The notes under the pieces are model-generated. The model had not been told where the DNA came from, searched no databases, and saw nothing but the letters and a program-made list of their open reading frames with translations. Below, piece by piece: positions 7,811 to 15,694 of a stretch of 36,463 nt of DNA. The stretch comes from Janthinobacterium sp. UMAB-56. GTDB taxonomy: Bacteria > Pseudomonadota > Gammaproteobacteria > Burkholderiales > Burkholderiaceae_D. Made by a program: the position numbers and the translations under genes. The stretch spans positions 1-36,463 of the forward strand of contig NZ_LT607676.1 in NCBI RefSeq assembly GCF_900095265.1. Reading direction: 5' to 3'. The number at the start of each line of letters is the position of its first letter. The first letter of the stretch is position 1.

Positions 7811-9169
7811 CTACTTTCCTGCGTAATACTCTGGCACGATCAGAGTGACTTCCAGTCCCCCGTCGGCATGATTGGCAAGCAAGACCGTGGCGCCATGCTG
7901 CTCGGCAATGTTGCGCGCGATGGTCAGGCCCAGCCCCGTGCCGCCCGATTCGCGCGAACGCGAGGTCTCGATGCGGTAAAACGGTTCGAATACCTTGGCC
8001 AGTTGATCTGGCGCAATACCTGGCCCGCCATCGCGGATACGGATGCGTGCCGCGCCAGCGATGCGCTCGACGGTCACCTGCGCGTACTGGCCATATTTGA
8101 CGGCATTGTCGATCAAATTCACCAGGCAGCGCCGCATGGCGATGGGACGGGCCATCAGGGCCATGCCCGCCTGCCCGGCCAGTGTCACTTTCTGGCCGGC
8201 ATCGGCCGCATCCGAGCAGACGCTATCGAGCAGGGAATCGAGATCGAGCGCCTGCATCGCTTCCGTGCTATCCATCGAGCGGGCCAGGTCCAGCCCTTCC
8301 TTGACCATGCTCTGCATGGCCGACAGGTCGCCCACCAGGCGGTCGTACAATTCGGTATCCGCCACTTTTTCCAGGCGCAGGCGCAAGCGCGTCAGCGGCG
8401 TCTGCAAGTCATGCGTGATGGCCGCCAGCATTTGTGTGCGCTGGGAAATATGCTGGCGTATGCGCGCCTGCATGGCATTGAAGGCGGCGCTGGCCTGGCG
8501 TATCTCGCTGGCGCCCGACAGGGTCAGCGGCGGATGGTTGATGTCGTTGCCCAGGTCTTTCGCCGCCTGCGCCAGTTGCTTGAGCGGGCGCATGGTCATG
8601 CGCGTGACCAGGTAAGCGAGGATGGCGATGCTGATCAGGAAAGGCAGCAGGGTCATCCAGTCGTTATGCTCATTGAACGGGGGCTGCTGGCGCGGCGGCA
8701 AGACCATCAGGCGCAGCACGTGACCGTCCTGCATGCGTACATCGAGGTTTTCACAGGTACCGCCCCATGGCTTGGCGCCGAACATGCCAGGCGACTGGCG
8801 CGGCTGGATGCAGGCGGCCGGACGTTCGGTCAGCGCACTGACCTGGAAGCCCTCGCCCAGCTTGGCTTGCAGGGCGGTGGAAAATTCCGTCGGCGTGCCG
8901 GGCTTATGTTCTGTGTCGGGACGCAGCTCCAGGCGCACGCTACCCTTGTTCGCCACTTTCAAGTAAGCCGCGCGCGAAGCCAGCGGCACCACGTCGGCCG
9001 CCATCACCAGTTGCTCGGCCCGCTCAACGGCATGGTAGTCGCGGTATTGCTCGATGGCACGTTGGCGTTCGCCTACGGCCAGCCACTGCGTCAGCGCAGC
9101 CGAAGCGACAATGCCGATCAGCAGAAACATGAAGACGCGGCCCGTCATCGACCCCAGGAAGGCCTTCAC
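7811..9169 (-). CDS. Sensor histidine kinase, EnvZ/BaeS-type
   Basis: The product is 452 residues. Membrane helices at about 10-30 and 172-192 bracket a periplasmic sensor region of roughly 140 residues containing two cysteines (C120 and C139) that could form a disulfide or bind a ligand. A HAMP linker follows, then the dimerisation helix with the phospho-acceptor in ITHDLQTPLTRL (H253). The ATPase domain has the N box (NLIDNAVKYG, 351-360), G1 (DGGPG, 380-384) and G2 (GTGLGL, 410-415). All catalytic elements look intact. The start codon overlaps the response-regulator stop by ATGA (9166-9169). Position next to an RND pump and a Spy-like gene suggests envelope-stress or metal sensing; this is inference. 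Confidence 0.93.
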   Translation of the reverse strand: MKAFLGSMTGRVFMFLLIGIVASAALTQWLAVGERQRAIEQYRDYHAVERAEQLVMAADVVPLASRAAYLKVANKGSVRLELRPDTEHKPGTPTEFSTALQAKLGEGFQVSALTERPAACIQPRQSPGMFGAKPWGGTCENLDVRMQDGHVLRLMVLPPRQQPPFNEHNDWMTLLPFLISIAILAYLVTRMTMRPLKQLAQAAKDLGNDINHPPLTLSGASEIRQASAAFNAMQARIRQHISQRTQMLAAITHDLQTPLTRLRLRLEKVADTELYDRLVGDLSAMQSMVKEGLDLARSMDSTEAMQALDLDSLLDSVCSDAADAGQKVTLAGQAGMALMARPIAMRRCLVNLIDNAVKYGQYAQVTVERIAGAARIRIRDGGPGIAPDQLAKVFEPFYRIETSRSRESGGTGLGLTIARNIAEQHGATVLLANHADGGLEVTLIVPEYYAGK

Positions 9170-9894
9170 GCGTGCGGCTCCACATTGACCTGGCCGGCCA
9201 GCACGTAGCCGCCGTTGCGCACGGTCTTGATGATTTGCGGCAAACGGGCATCTTCGCCGAGTTTTTGCCGCAGGCGGCTGATCTGGATATCGATGGAGCG
9301 GTCGAACGGGTCGGCGTCGCGCCCCTGCGTCAGGTTCAGCAACTGATCGCGGTTCAGCACGCGGTTCGGATGTTCCAGAAACACCCGCAGCAAGCGAAAT
9401 TCCGCGCCCGACAGCATGATCACCAGGCCGCTGGGATTGAGCAGGTGACGCGCCGTCAAGTCCAGGGTCCAGCCGGAAAAGCGGATTTGCTGCGCCTTGT
9501 CCGACGGCACGTTCGACGGCATGGCATGGCTGCGGCGCAGCACGCTGCGTATGCGCGCCAGCAATTCACGCGGCTCGAACGGCTTCGGCAAGTAATCGTC
9601 GGCGCCCATTTCCAGGCCCAGGATGCGGTCCAGCGGCTCATTGCGCGCCGTCAGCATGATCACCGGTACGGTCGATTGCGCGCGCAGCTTGCGGCACAAG
9701 GTCAAGCCGTCGTCGCCAGGCAGGTTCAAATCGAGCACGATCAGGTCGGGCCGCGTTTCATCGAGAATTTTCCACATGGCCGTGCCATCTGCCGCGCCCA
9801 GGGTGCGGTAAGCGTTCGTTTCCAGGTAGTCCGCCAGCAAGCTGCGGATATCGCGGTCGTCGTCGACGATGAGAATTGTAGAAGTGGGTTCCAT
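9166..9894 (-). CDS. OmpR/PhoB-family response regulator
   Basis: The product is 242 residues from the ATG at 9894; an upstream in-frame extension of 56 codons runs through the promoter region and is rejected. The receiver domain holds the acidic triad D11-D13, the phosphorylation site D55 (LIVLDLNLPG), T82 and K104. The C-terminal winged-helix DNA-binding domain spans about 140-235, with a recognition-helix region (DRSIDIQISRLRQKLG) of OmpR type. It is the first gene of a minus-strand operon (regulator, kinase, adaptor, pump) and is divergent from the Spy-like gene. The shared 186-bp upstream region carries a TTGTAT direct repeat of the kind such regulators bind, so autoregulation is likely but unproven. 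Confidence 0.94.
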   Translation of the reverse strand: MEPTSTILIVDDDRDIRSLLADYLETNAYRTLGAADGTAMWKILDETRPDLIVLDLNLPGDDGLTLCRKLRAQSTVPVIMLTARNEPLDRILGLEMGADDYLPKPFEPRELLARIRSVLRRSHAMPSNVPSDKAQQIRFSGWTLDLTARHLLNPSGLVIMLSGAEFRLLRVFLEHPNRVLNRDQLLNLTQGRDADPFDRSIDIQISRLRQKLGEDARLPQIIKTVRNGGYVLAGQVNVEPHA

Positions 9895-9935
9895 GCCACG
9901 AATTATCCCCACTTCCCCCACCCTTGCACAGCGCA

Positions 9936-9984
9936 TTTGTATCGTCTTGTATATAGGAGACCCGAAGAAACATATCGATACAAA
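9936..9984. promoter_or_regulatory. Candidate response-regulator operator (TTGTAT direct repeat plus inverted copy)
   Basis: TTGTAT occurs at 9937-9942 and again at 9947-9952, a 10-bp period (TTGTAT-CGTC-TTGTAT). OmpR/PhoP-type dimers bind tandem half-sites with this geometry. A third copy lies in opposite orientation (ATACAA at 9978-9983), giving a 9-bp inverted repeat TTTGTATCG (9936-9944) / CGATACAAA (9976-9984). The element sits between the divergent response-regulator gene (start 9894) and the Spy-like gene (start 10081). Its assignment to this regulator is inference. Confidence 0.5.
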
Positions 9985-10080
9985 CTGTCTGGCAGCGGAC
10001 ACTTCGGAGAAACATGGCACGCCCAACATGGCTTCATGTGCAGCAACATGTACATCCCTCACTTTTATAAAGGAATCCAG

Positions 10081-10614
10081 ATGAACGCCTCAATGACAAG
10101 CTTGCGCAAGAATTTGATCATCGCCATGAGCGTACTCGGCATGGGTGCGGCATCGCTGACCGTCCACGCCCAGGAAGCGGCCGCCAGCGCGCCTGCCGCC
10201 AGCAGCAAGATGCAACATGAAGGCCAGCGCGGCCAGCACCGCGGTGGCAACCCTGCCGAGCGCATGGCCAAGTACCAGGCCCGTTTGCACGACAAGCTGA
10301 AGCTGACGGCCGCGCAGGAACCGGCCTGGGCCACTTTCACGGCCGCCAACGCGCCGCAAAAACCGATGGGTGACTGGAAAGCCAAGCGCGAAGCGATGGC
10401 CAAGCTGTCGGCGCCAGAACGCATGGAACAATGGATCGCCATGTCGAAGGAACGCATCGCCAGCCAGGAAAGCCGTCTCGCCTCGCTGAAAACCTTCTAC
10501 GCCGTGCTGACGCCGGAGCAAAAGAAAGTGTTTGACGACAGCGTGCCTGGCGGCAAGCACGGCGGCCATCGTGGCGGCCACCACGGCATGCAGGAGCATC
10601 CCAAAGCCGGCTAA
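10081..10614 (+). CDS. Periplasmic Spy/CpxP (LTXXQ)-family protein with His-rich tail
   Basis: The product is 177 residues. A signal peptide (about 1-30, ending VHA-QE) is followed by a Lys/Arg-rich helical body containing two LTxxQ motifs (LTAAQEPAW and LTPEQKKVF). These are the signature of the Spy/CpxP/ZraP group of periplasmic chaperones and stress sensors. The last 20 residues are Gly/His-rich (KHGGHRGGHHG), which could bind metal ions. The start at 10081 has AAGGA at a good distance. The gene is divergent from the two-component system and RND operon and ends in a strong terminator. In E. coli, Spy belongs to the BaeSR regulon together with the MdtABC pump, so this neighbourhood suggests the same logic. 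Role and metal binding are inference. Confidence 0.88.
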   Translation: MNASMTSLRKNLIIAMSVLGMGAASLTVHAQEAAASAPAASSKMQHEGQRGQHRGGNPAERMAKYQARLHDKLKLTAAQEPAWATFTAANAPQKPMGDWKAKREAMAKLSAPERMEQWIAMSKERIASQESRLASLKTFYAVLTPEQKKVFDDSVPGGKHGGHRGGHHGMQEHPKAG

Positions 10615-10637
10615 GTGTTAGCGGTACGCACGAATGG

Positions 10638-10662
10638 AAAAAGCCTGCAATGCAGGCTTTTT
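10638..10662. terminator. Bidirectional intrinsic terminator between the Spy-like gene and dsbD
   Basis: AAAAAGCCTGCA (10638-10649) and TGCAGGCTTTTT (10651-10662) are perfect complements around a single base. A U tract is present on either strand. It lies between two converging genes (stops at 10614 and 10687). Confidence 0.85.
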
Positions 10663-10686
10663 CTTATTGAACAGAAAAGTAAACGC

Positions 10687-12621
10687 TTACTGTTCGTCGA
10701 GCTTGCGCAAGGAAGTCAGGAAAGTCGATGCGTTCTGGAAACCGATCACGCGCGACTGGGCGATCTCTTGCCCCTGCGGATTGAACATGATGATGCCAGG
10801 CGGGCCGAACAGCTGGAAACGCTTCAGCATGGCCTTGTCGTCGGCGTCATTGGCCGTCACGTCCACTTGCAGCAACACGGCCTGCCCCATCTTCTCGCGC
10901 ACGGCGGGATCGACAAAGGTCAGCTTTTCCATCTCGATACAGGACACGCACCAGTCCGCATAAAAGTCCAGCAAGGCCGGCTTGCCACCCAGCTGCGCCA
11001 GCGCCGCATCGAGTTGCGCCACGGTTTTCACACGCGTAAAGGGCTGCGCGTGCACCTGGCCACCGCCCAGGTGCGCCAGCGGCGCCAGCGGGTCGCGGCC
11101 ACCGCTGGCCACGCCCACCAGTTGCAGCACGCCCAGCACGGCAAAGACGAGGCCGAAGGCCCTGGCCACCCAGACATGCTTCGCACCGCTCTTGCCCACC
11201 AGAAGATACATGCCATAACCGACGAACAGTACCGTCCAGCCCAGCATCTGCACGGCGCCCGGCAGCACGGGCGAGACCAGCCACCAGGCCACGCCCAGTT
11301 GCAGCACGCCAAAGAAGCGCTTGACGGCATCCATCCAGGCACCGGCACGCGGCAGCAAGGTGCCGGCCGAGACGCCGACTAACAGCAAAGGCACGCTCAT
11401 ACCCACGGCCATGGCAAATAAGGCGCTGCCGCCGATGACAACGTCGCGCGTCTGGCTGATGTACAACAAGGCGCCGGCCAACGGCGCGGCCACGCATGGC
11501 CCCACGATCAGGGCGGAAATGGCGCCCATGACGAACACGCCCGCCAGTCGGCCCGAGGATTGCTGGTTCGATACAGACGTCAGCTTGCCTTGCAGGAAAG
11601 CTGGCACTTGCAGCTCATACAAGCCGAACATCGACAGCGCCAGGCCTGCCATCAACAGGGCAAAGAAGCCCAGCACCCACGGATTTTGCAGTTGAGCCGC
11701 CAAGCCTTCGCCCGCCAGGCCGGCCGCCACACCCAGCGCCGTATAGACGATGGCCATGCCCAGCGCGTAAGTCAGCGACAACAGCAAGCCGCGCGAACGG
11801 CTGACCCTGGCGCCATCGCCGATGATGATGGACGACAAAATTGGCACCATCGGCAGCACACACGGCGTAAACGCCAGGCCCAGGCCCAGCAGCATGAACA
11901 GCGGCACGATAACGAGCAACTTGCCACCCTTCAGGGCCGCTTCGATCTTGCCCATCTCGCTTTGCGCAGGCGCGGAGCTTGCCACCACGGGCGCCGCCGC
12001 TACCGGCTCGGGCGTACTGGTGATATCCGCCTGGGGAATGCTCAGCACGGATACGCCAGGCGATGCCTGTGCCTGCGGGCCGTTGACGGCAGGCGCGGCA
12101 GGCAAGGCAAACTTCGATGCCACGCCGCCAGGCGCCATGCTCTGGCCGCCGCCACCACCCACCAGCTGGGCCGTGGCGTCTTGCGGCGCATAGCACAGGC
12201 CCTTGTCGGAGCAGCCCTGTCCCGTCGCCTTCAGGGTGAACGCGCCGGCCGCCTCCACAGGAATCGTGATGGTCAGCGTCTTGCGGAAGGTTTCCACGTT
12301 CTTCTGGAAGGTCTCGTCAAACTTGACCTTGCCAGCCGGATACACCGGCGTGCCCAACTTGGCGCCCACAGCCTCGAACTTGAAGCGCTCGTGGTACATA
12401 TAGTAACCATCGGCAATCACATACGTGACGGCGATGGTGGACGGGTCCTGCATGCGGGCGGAAAACTTGAAGGCCAGCTCAGGATCAAGGAATTCATCGT
12501 CGGCGCGGGCATGGCCTGCGCCAAAGATGGCGATCAACAGGAATAGGCAAGCAGCAAACCAAGTGAGCAAAGGATGGCGTGGAGCGGCGCGCGCGGTGGC
12601 GCTGGAGGGGAAACGGGACAT
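10687..12621 (-). CDS. dsbD: Thiol:disulfide interchange protein DsbD
   Basis: The product is 644 residues and carries electrons from cytoplasmic thioredoxin across the inner membrane to periplasmic DsbC, DsbG and CcmG-type proteins. All three domains are present. A signal peptide (about 1-40) precedes the periplasmic alpha domain with the redox pair C137/C143 (GCSDKGLCYAP). An eight-helix membrane domain follows with C254 (FTPCVLPMVP) and the partner Cys in GPCVAAPL. The C-terminal thioredoxin-like gamma domain has the C558-V-S-C561 active site in ADWCVSC. A Pro/Ala-rich linker of about 70 residues separates the alpha and membrane domains. The start at 12621 has AAGGTAG upstream. It lies downstream of rplQ but beyond that gene's terminator, so it is probably transcribed separately. 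Confidence 0.95.
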   Translation of the reverse strand: MSRFPSSATARAAPRHPLLTWFAACLFLLIAIFGAGHARADDEFLDPELAFKFSARMQDPSTIAVTYVIADGYYMYHERFKFEAVGAKLGTPVYPAGKVKFDETFQKNVETFRKTLTITIPVEAAGAFTLKATGQGCSDKGLCYAPQDATAQLVGGGGGQSMAPGGVASKFALPAAPAVNGPQAQASPGVSVLSIPQADITSTPEPVAAAPVVASSAPAQSEMGKIEAALKGGKLLVIVPLFMLLGLGLAFTPCVLPMVPILSSIIIGDGARVSRSRGLLLSLTYALGMAIVYTALGVAAGLAGEGLAAQLQNPWVLGFFALLMAGLALSMFGLYELQVPAFLQGKLTSVSNQQSSGRLAGVFVMGAISALIVGPCVAAPLAGALLYISQTRDVVIGGSALFAMAVGMSVPLLLVGVSAGTLLPRAGAWMDAVKRFFGVLQLGVAWWLVSPVLPGAVQMLGWTVLFVGYGMYLLVGKSGAKHVWVARAFGLVFAVLGVLQLVGVASGGRDPLAPLAHLGGGQVHAQPFTRVKTVAQLDAALAQLGGKPALLDFYADWCVSCIEMEKLTFVDPAVREKMGQAVLLQVDVTANDADDKAMLKRFQLFGPPGIIMFNPQGQEIAQSRVIGFQNASTFLTSLRKLDEQ

Positions 12622-12733
12622 GAACTACCTTTTCGACCATTCGACAGAGGACGCGCGGAACAGGCAGCGCATGTGCCGGGCCGGCGCGAAAGAAGAATAG
12701 TACACTGCAGTAAGAATAGCTGCAGCAGAAAAC

Positions 12734-12758
12734 AAAAAAGCCAGGCTAGGCCTGGCTT
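12734..12758 (-). terminator. Intrinsic terminator after rplQ (end of alpha operon)
   Basis: On the minus strand a 9-bp stem, AAGCCAGGC / GCCTGGCTT around a 3-nt loop, is followed by TTTTTTG. It lies 22 bp past the rplQ stop (12780) and upstream of dsbD. Confidence 0.88.
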
Positions 12759-12779
12759 TCCTTGACACAATTACTGGGA

Positions 12780-13172
12780 TTACTCGCCAGCAACTTCAAC
12801 TGCTTCGGTCGTATCAGGACGATCCATCAGTTCAACGAACGCCATAGGAGCGTTATCGCCGACGCGGAAACCCATTTTCAGGATACGCACATAACCACCG
12901 TTACGGTTGGCAAAACGTGGGCCCAGTTCAGCGAACAGTTTCACGACCATTTCACGGTCGCGCAGGCGGTTGAAGGCCAGACGCTTGTTTGCCAGGCAGT
13001 CAGTCTTGCCCAGGGTCAGAATTGGCTCGACAACGCGGCGCAGTTCTTTTGCTTTTGGCAGGGTGGTTTTGATCGCTTCGTGACGCAGCAGCGATACTGT
13101 CATGTTGCGCAGCATTGCCAGACGGTGGGACGAGGTACGATTCAGTTTACGGAGGCCGTGACCGTGACGCAT
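12780..13172 (-). CDS. rplQ: 50S ribosomal protein L17
   Basis: The product is 130 residues from the ATG at 13172. An in-frame extension of 15 codons upstream is rejected because the L17 N-terminus MRHGHGLRKLNRTSSHR begins exactly here and AAAGGAT precedes it. The core matches L17 of the large subunit, which binds 23S rRNA near the exit-tunnel region. The last 10 or so residues (DTTEAVEVAGE) are a small acidic tail. It is the last gene of the alpha operon but is separated from rpoA by 133 bp containing a strong hairpin with a U tract. Confidence 0.97.
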   Translation of the reverse strand: MRHGHGLRKLNRTSSHRLAMLRNMTVSLLRHEAIKTTLPKAKELRRVVEPILTLGKTDCLANKRLAFNRLRDREMVVKLFAELGPRFANRNGGYVRILKMGFRVGDNAPMAFVELMDRPDTTEAVEVAGE

Positions 13173-13255
13173 GATAAATCCTTTCGGTGAGTGTTTAAAT
13201 TCCAGCTCTTCGATCAATGAGGCAGAAGCTTCATCGCGGGCCGGTTTGGTGCTAC

Positions 13256-13286
13256 AAAATAAAAGCCTGGGACACCTGTCCCAGGC
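13256..13286 (-). terminator. Strong terminator-like hairpin between rpoA and rplQ
   Basis: On the minus strand a perfect 10-bp stem GCCTGGGACA / TGTCCCAGGC (plus-strand arms 13265-13274 and 13277-13286, 2-nt turn) is followed by TTTTATTTT. It starts about 20 bp after the rpoA stop at 13306. It has full intrinsic-terminator form although rplQ lies downstream. Confidence 0.85.
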
Positions 13287-13305
13287 AGTTTGCTACAACT
13301 ACGAA

Positions 13306-14283
13306 TTACTTTTCCAGGCCGGCAGGCGGCCAGTTTTCCAGCTTCATGCCCAAGGTCAAGCCGCGCGATGCCAGCACTTCCTTGATTTCGTTCAGGGACT
13401 TGCGGCCCAGGTTTGGCGTTTTCAGCAGTTCGTTTTCCGAACGTTGGATCAGGTCGCCGATGTAGTAGATGTTTTCCGCTTTCAGGCAGTTCGCCGAACG
13501 CACGGTCAACTCCAGGTCGTCGACTGGACGCAACAGGATAGGATCGACCAGCGGAGCGCGCGATGGCGCTTCAGCGGCAGCTTCCGTGCCTTCCAGGGCA
13601 GCGAACACATTCAACTGGTCCACCAGGACGCGGGCCGACTGGCGGATCGCTTCTTCCGGCGAGATCACGCCGTTGGTTTCGATGTTGATGATCAGCTTGT
13701 CCAGGTCGGTACGCTGTTCAACGCGGGCCGATTCAACGAAGTACGATACACGGCGCACTGGCGAGAACGACGCATCCAGGATGATACGGCCGATGGTCTT
13801 GTTCGTGTCTTCCGACAGGCGACGCACGTTGCCAGGAACGTAGCCGCGGCCTTTTTCAACCTTGATCTGCATGTCCAGCTTGCCACCAGCGGTCAGGTGG
13901 GCGATCACGTGGTCAGGGTTGATCAGTTCGACGTCATGCGGCAGGTCGATGTCGGAGGCCAGGATCGCGCCTTCGCCTTCTTTTTTCAGAGTCAGGGTTA
14001 CCGAATCGCGGTTGTGGACTTTGAAAACCACACCCTTCAAGTTCAGCAACAGATCGACGACGTCTTCTTGCACGCCATCGAGGGAGGAATATTCGTGGAC
14101 GACGCCAGCGATCGTCACTTCGGTCGGCGCGTAGCCTACCATCGACGACAGCAGAACGCGGCGCAACGCGTTACCCAATGTGTGGCCATAGCCGCGCTCG
14201 AACGGTTCCATCACGACCTTGGCGTGACCTGCACCGAGAGCTTCAACATCGATAATACGTGGCTTCAACAAACTGTTTTGCAT
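13306..14283 (-). CDS. rpoA: DNA-directed RNA polymerase subunit alpha
   Basis: The product is 325 residues, close to the usual 329. The N-terminal domain (1-235) assembles the polymerase: it dimerises and contacts beta and beta-prime. It shows the conserved GYGHTLGNALRRVLLSSM segment. A short linker (EAAAEAPSRAPLVDP region) leads to the C-terminal domain (about 245-315) with RSANCLKAENI and NLGRKSLNEIKE, which binds UP elements and activators. The 107-bp gap from rpsD contains a hairpin with a short U run. No promoter of its own is evident, so expression probably relies partly on read-through. Confidence 0.98.
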   Translation of the reverse strand: MQNSLLKPRIIDVEALGAGHAKVVMEPFERGYGHTLGNALRRVLLSSMVGYAPTEVTIAGVVHEYSSLDGVQEDVVDLLLNLKGVVFKVHNRDSVTLTLKKEGEGAILASDIDLPHDVELINPDHVIAHLTAGGKLDMQIKVEKGRGYVPGNVRRLSEDTNKTIGRIILDASFSPVRRVSYFVESARVEQRTDLDKLIINIETNGVISPEEAIRQSARVLVDQLNVFAALEGTEAAAEAPSRAPLVDPILLRPVDDLELTVRSANCLKAENIYYIGDLIQRSENELLKTPNLGRKSLNEIKEVLASRGLTLGMKLENWPPAGLEK

Positions 14284-14340
14284 GAAATGTCCTTTTCAAT
14301 ACCCTCGGCTCATTACACCGATAAGGCTGATGGCATTAGT

Positions 14341-14370
14341 AAAACGCCCACTCATCTAAGCTGAGTGGGC
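14341..14370 (-). terminator. Terminator-like hairpin between rpsD and rpoA
   Basis: Minus-strand stem GCCCACTCA / TGAGTGGGC (plus arms 14346-14354 and 14362-14370), 7-nt loop, followed by GTTTTA. It lies 20 bp downstream of the rpsD stop at 14391. The U run is short, so termination may be partial. Confidence 0.7.
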
Positions 14371-14390
14371 GGTGATGGTGCTAACTGCTA

Positions 14391-15014
14391 TTAACGCGAG
14401 TACAGCTCGACGATCAGCGATTCGTTGACGTCGTTAGCGATTTCGTTACGCTCTGGCAGGGACTTGAAGGTACCTTCCATTTTCTTGGCATCAACCGAAA
14501 CCCAGCTAGGCATACCAACTTGTTCAGCCAGCGACAGTGCTTCAACGATACGCACTTGCTTTTTCGATTTTTCACGAACAGCAACGATGTCGCCAACTTT
14601 AACTGCGTACGAAGCGATGTTCACAACGATACCGTTCACGGTGAACGCTTTGTGGCTGACCAATTGACGCGCTTCAGCGCGGGTCGAGCCAAAGCCCATG
14701 CGGTAGCAAACGTTGTCCAGACGCGTTTCCAGCAACTTCAACAGCGTTTCGCCGGTGTTGCCTTTACGACGGTCTGCTTCAGCGAAGTAGCGGCGGAATT
14801 GACGTTCCAGCACGCCGTACATGCGTTTTACTTTTTGCTTTTCGCGCAGTTGGTTACCGTAGTCCGAGGTGCGGGCGCCGGATTTAACACCGTGCTGGCC
14901 TGGCTTGACGTCCAGTTTGCACTTGCTGTCCAGCGAGCGACGTGCGCTCTTCAGGAACAGGTCTGTACCTTCACGGCGGGAGAGTTTTGCTTTAGGTCCG
15001 ATATAACGTGCCAC
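14391..15014 (-). CDS. rpsD: 30S ribosomal protein S4
   Basis: The product is 207 residues and matches S4 throughout, from MARYIGPKAKLSRREG to the C-terminal LIVELYSR. The S4 RNA-binding domain covers about 97-160 (RLDNVCYRMGFGSTRAEARQL). Only one Cys is present in the N-terminal region, so this is the zinc-free form. S4 nucleates assembly of the 30S 5' domain and in E. coli represses the alpha operon by binding a pseudoknot near rpsM. Here rpsD lies 258 bp after rpsK behind a terminator hairpin, so its expression may be uncoupled from the rpsM leader. Confidence 0.98.
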   Translation of the reverse strand: MARYIGPKAKLSRREGTDLFLKSARRSLDSKCKLDVKPGQHGVKSGARTSDYGNQLREKQKVKRMYGVLERQFRRYFAEADRRKGNTGETLLKLLETRLDNVCYRMGFGSTRAEARQLVSHKAFTVNGIVVNIASYAVKVGDIVAVREKSKKQVRIVEALSLAEQVGMPSWVSVDAKKMEGTFKSLPERNEIANDVNESLIVELYSR

Positions 15015-15087
15015 GATACTTCCTTTTTTTTAATGATAACGCCCCAGCCACATGCATGATGAAACACACTGATGCGGTTAGGCGCTA

Positions 15088-15110
15088 GTCTGATTTGGTT
15101 TCAATCAGAC
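15088..15110. repeat. 8-bp inverted repeat in the rpsK-rpsD gap
   Basis: GTCTGATT (15088-15095) and AATCAGAC (15103-15110) are perfect complements around a 7-nt spacer. The repeat lies between the rpsK terminator hairpin and rpsD (start 15014). In the rpsD leader RNA it would form a second hairpin without a U tract. It could be a regulator site or RNA stem. Confidence 0.55.
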
Positions 15111-15124
15111 GGTGGCTGAAAACG

Positions 15125-15152
15125 AAAAACCCGTCAAATGGAATTTGACAGG
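15125..15152 (-). terminator. Intrinsic terminator between rpsK and rpsD
   Basis: On the minus strand a 10-bp stem with one G-U pair, CCTGTCAAAT / ATTTGACGGG around a 3-nt loop, runs directly into TTTTTCGTTTTC. The plus arms are 15130-15139 and 15143-15152. It lies about 120 bp after the rpsK stop (15273) and 110 bp before the rpsD start. Confidence 0.82.
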
Positions 15153-15272
15153 CAAGAACAGCCGGGCAGTATAACCGTTTCCGGCTCCCTGCTCCAGCGT
15201 TTTCACACAACTGTACTGAGTTACAACAGACAGCAAAGCAGCTGGCGCCGAAGCGCCCTCTGCAACACTATC

Positions 15273-15677
15273 TTAGATACGACGACGTTTCGGTGGACGG
15301 CAACCGTTGTGCGGTACCGGCGTCACGTCCTGGATCTCGGTGATCTTGATGCCCAGGTTGTTCAGCGCGCGAACTGCGGATTCACGACCAGGACCTGGGC
15401 CCTTGATACGTACTTCCAGGTTCTTGACGCCACACTCAACAGCCACTTTACCAGCGGCTTCCGCGGCGACCTGCGCTGCGAACGGGGTCGATTTACGCGA
15501 ACCCTTGAAGCCTGCACCGCCGGAGGTAGCCCACGACAAGGCATTGCCTTGACGATCGGTGATGGTAATGATGGTGTTATTGAACGAAGCGTGGACATGT
15601 GCGATGCCTTCAGCGACGTTCTTTTTAACTTTTTTACGCACGCGTGCTGATGCGGCGTTATTTTGCGACTTAGCCAT
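15273..15677 (-). CDS. rpsK: 30S ribosomal protein S11
   Basis: The product is 134 residues. The S11 core runs from about residue 17 (RKKVKKNVAEGIAHVHASFNN), with the ITDRQGNALSW and GAGFKGSRKSTPFAAQ segments, to the basic C-terminus NGCRPPKRRRI. S11 sits on the 30S platform near the mRNA exit site. It lies 17 bp after rpsM, within the same transcript. A long 258-bp gap with a terminator follows before rpsD, so rpsK is probably the last gene of the main spc-alpha transcript. Confidence 0.98.
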   Translation of the reverse strand: MAKSQNNAASARVRKKVKKNVAEGIAHVHASFNNTIITITDRQGNALSWATSGGAGFKGSRKSTPFAAQVAAEAAGKVAVECGVKNLEVRIKGPGPGRESAVRALNNLGIKITEIQDVTPVPHNGCRPPKRRRI

Positions 15678-15694
15678 AATTATTCCCTAGCGGA

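Noticed and set aside
10687..11497. Second minus-strand frame of 216 codons inside dsbD
   Set aside because: Different frame from dsbD, Arg/Gly/Ala-rich, and dsbD is complete with all six redox cysteines.
13171..14364. 397-codon plus-strand frame opposite rpoA
   Set aside because: Antisense to an intact, universally conserved gene; composition rich in Phe, Val, Gln and Arg, as expected from complementing rpoA codons.
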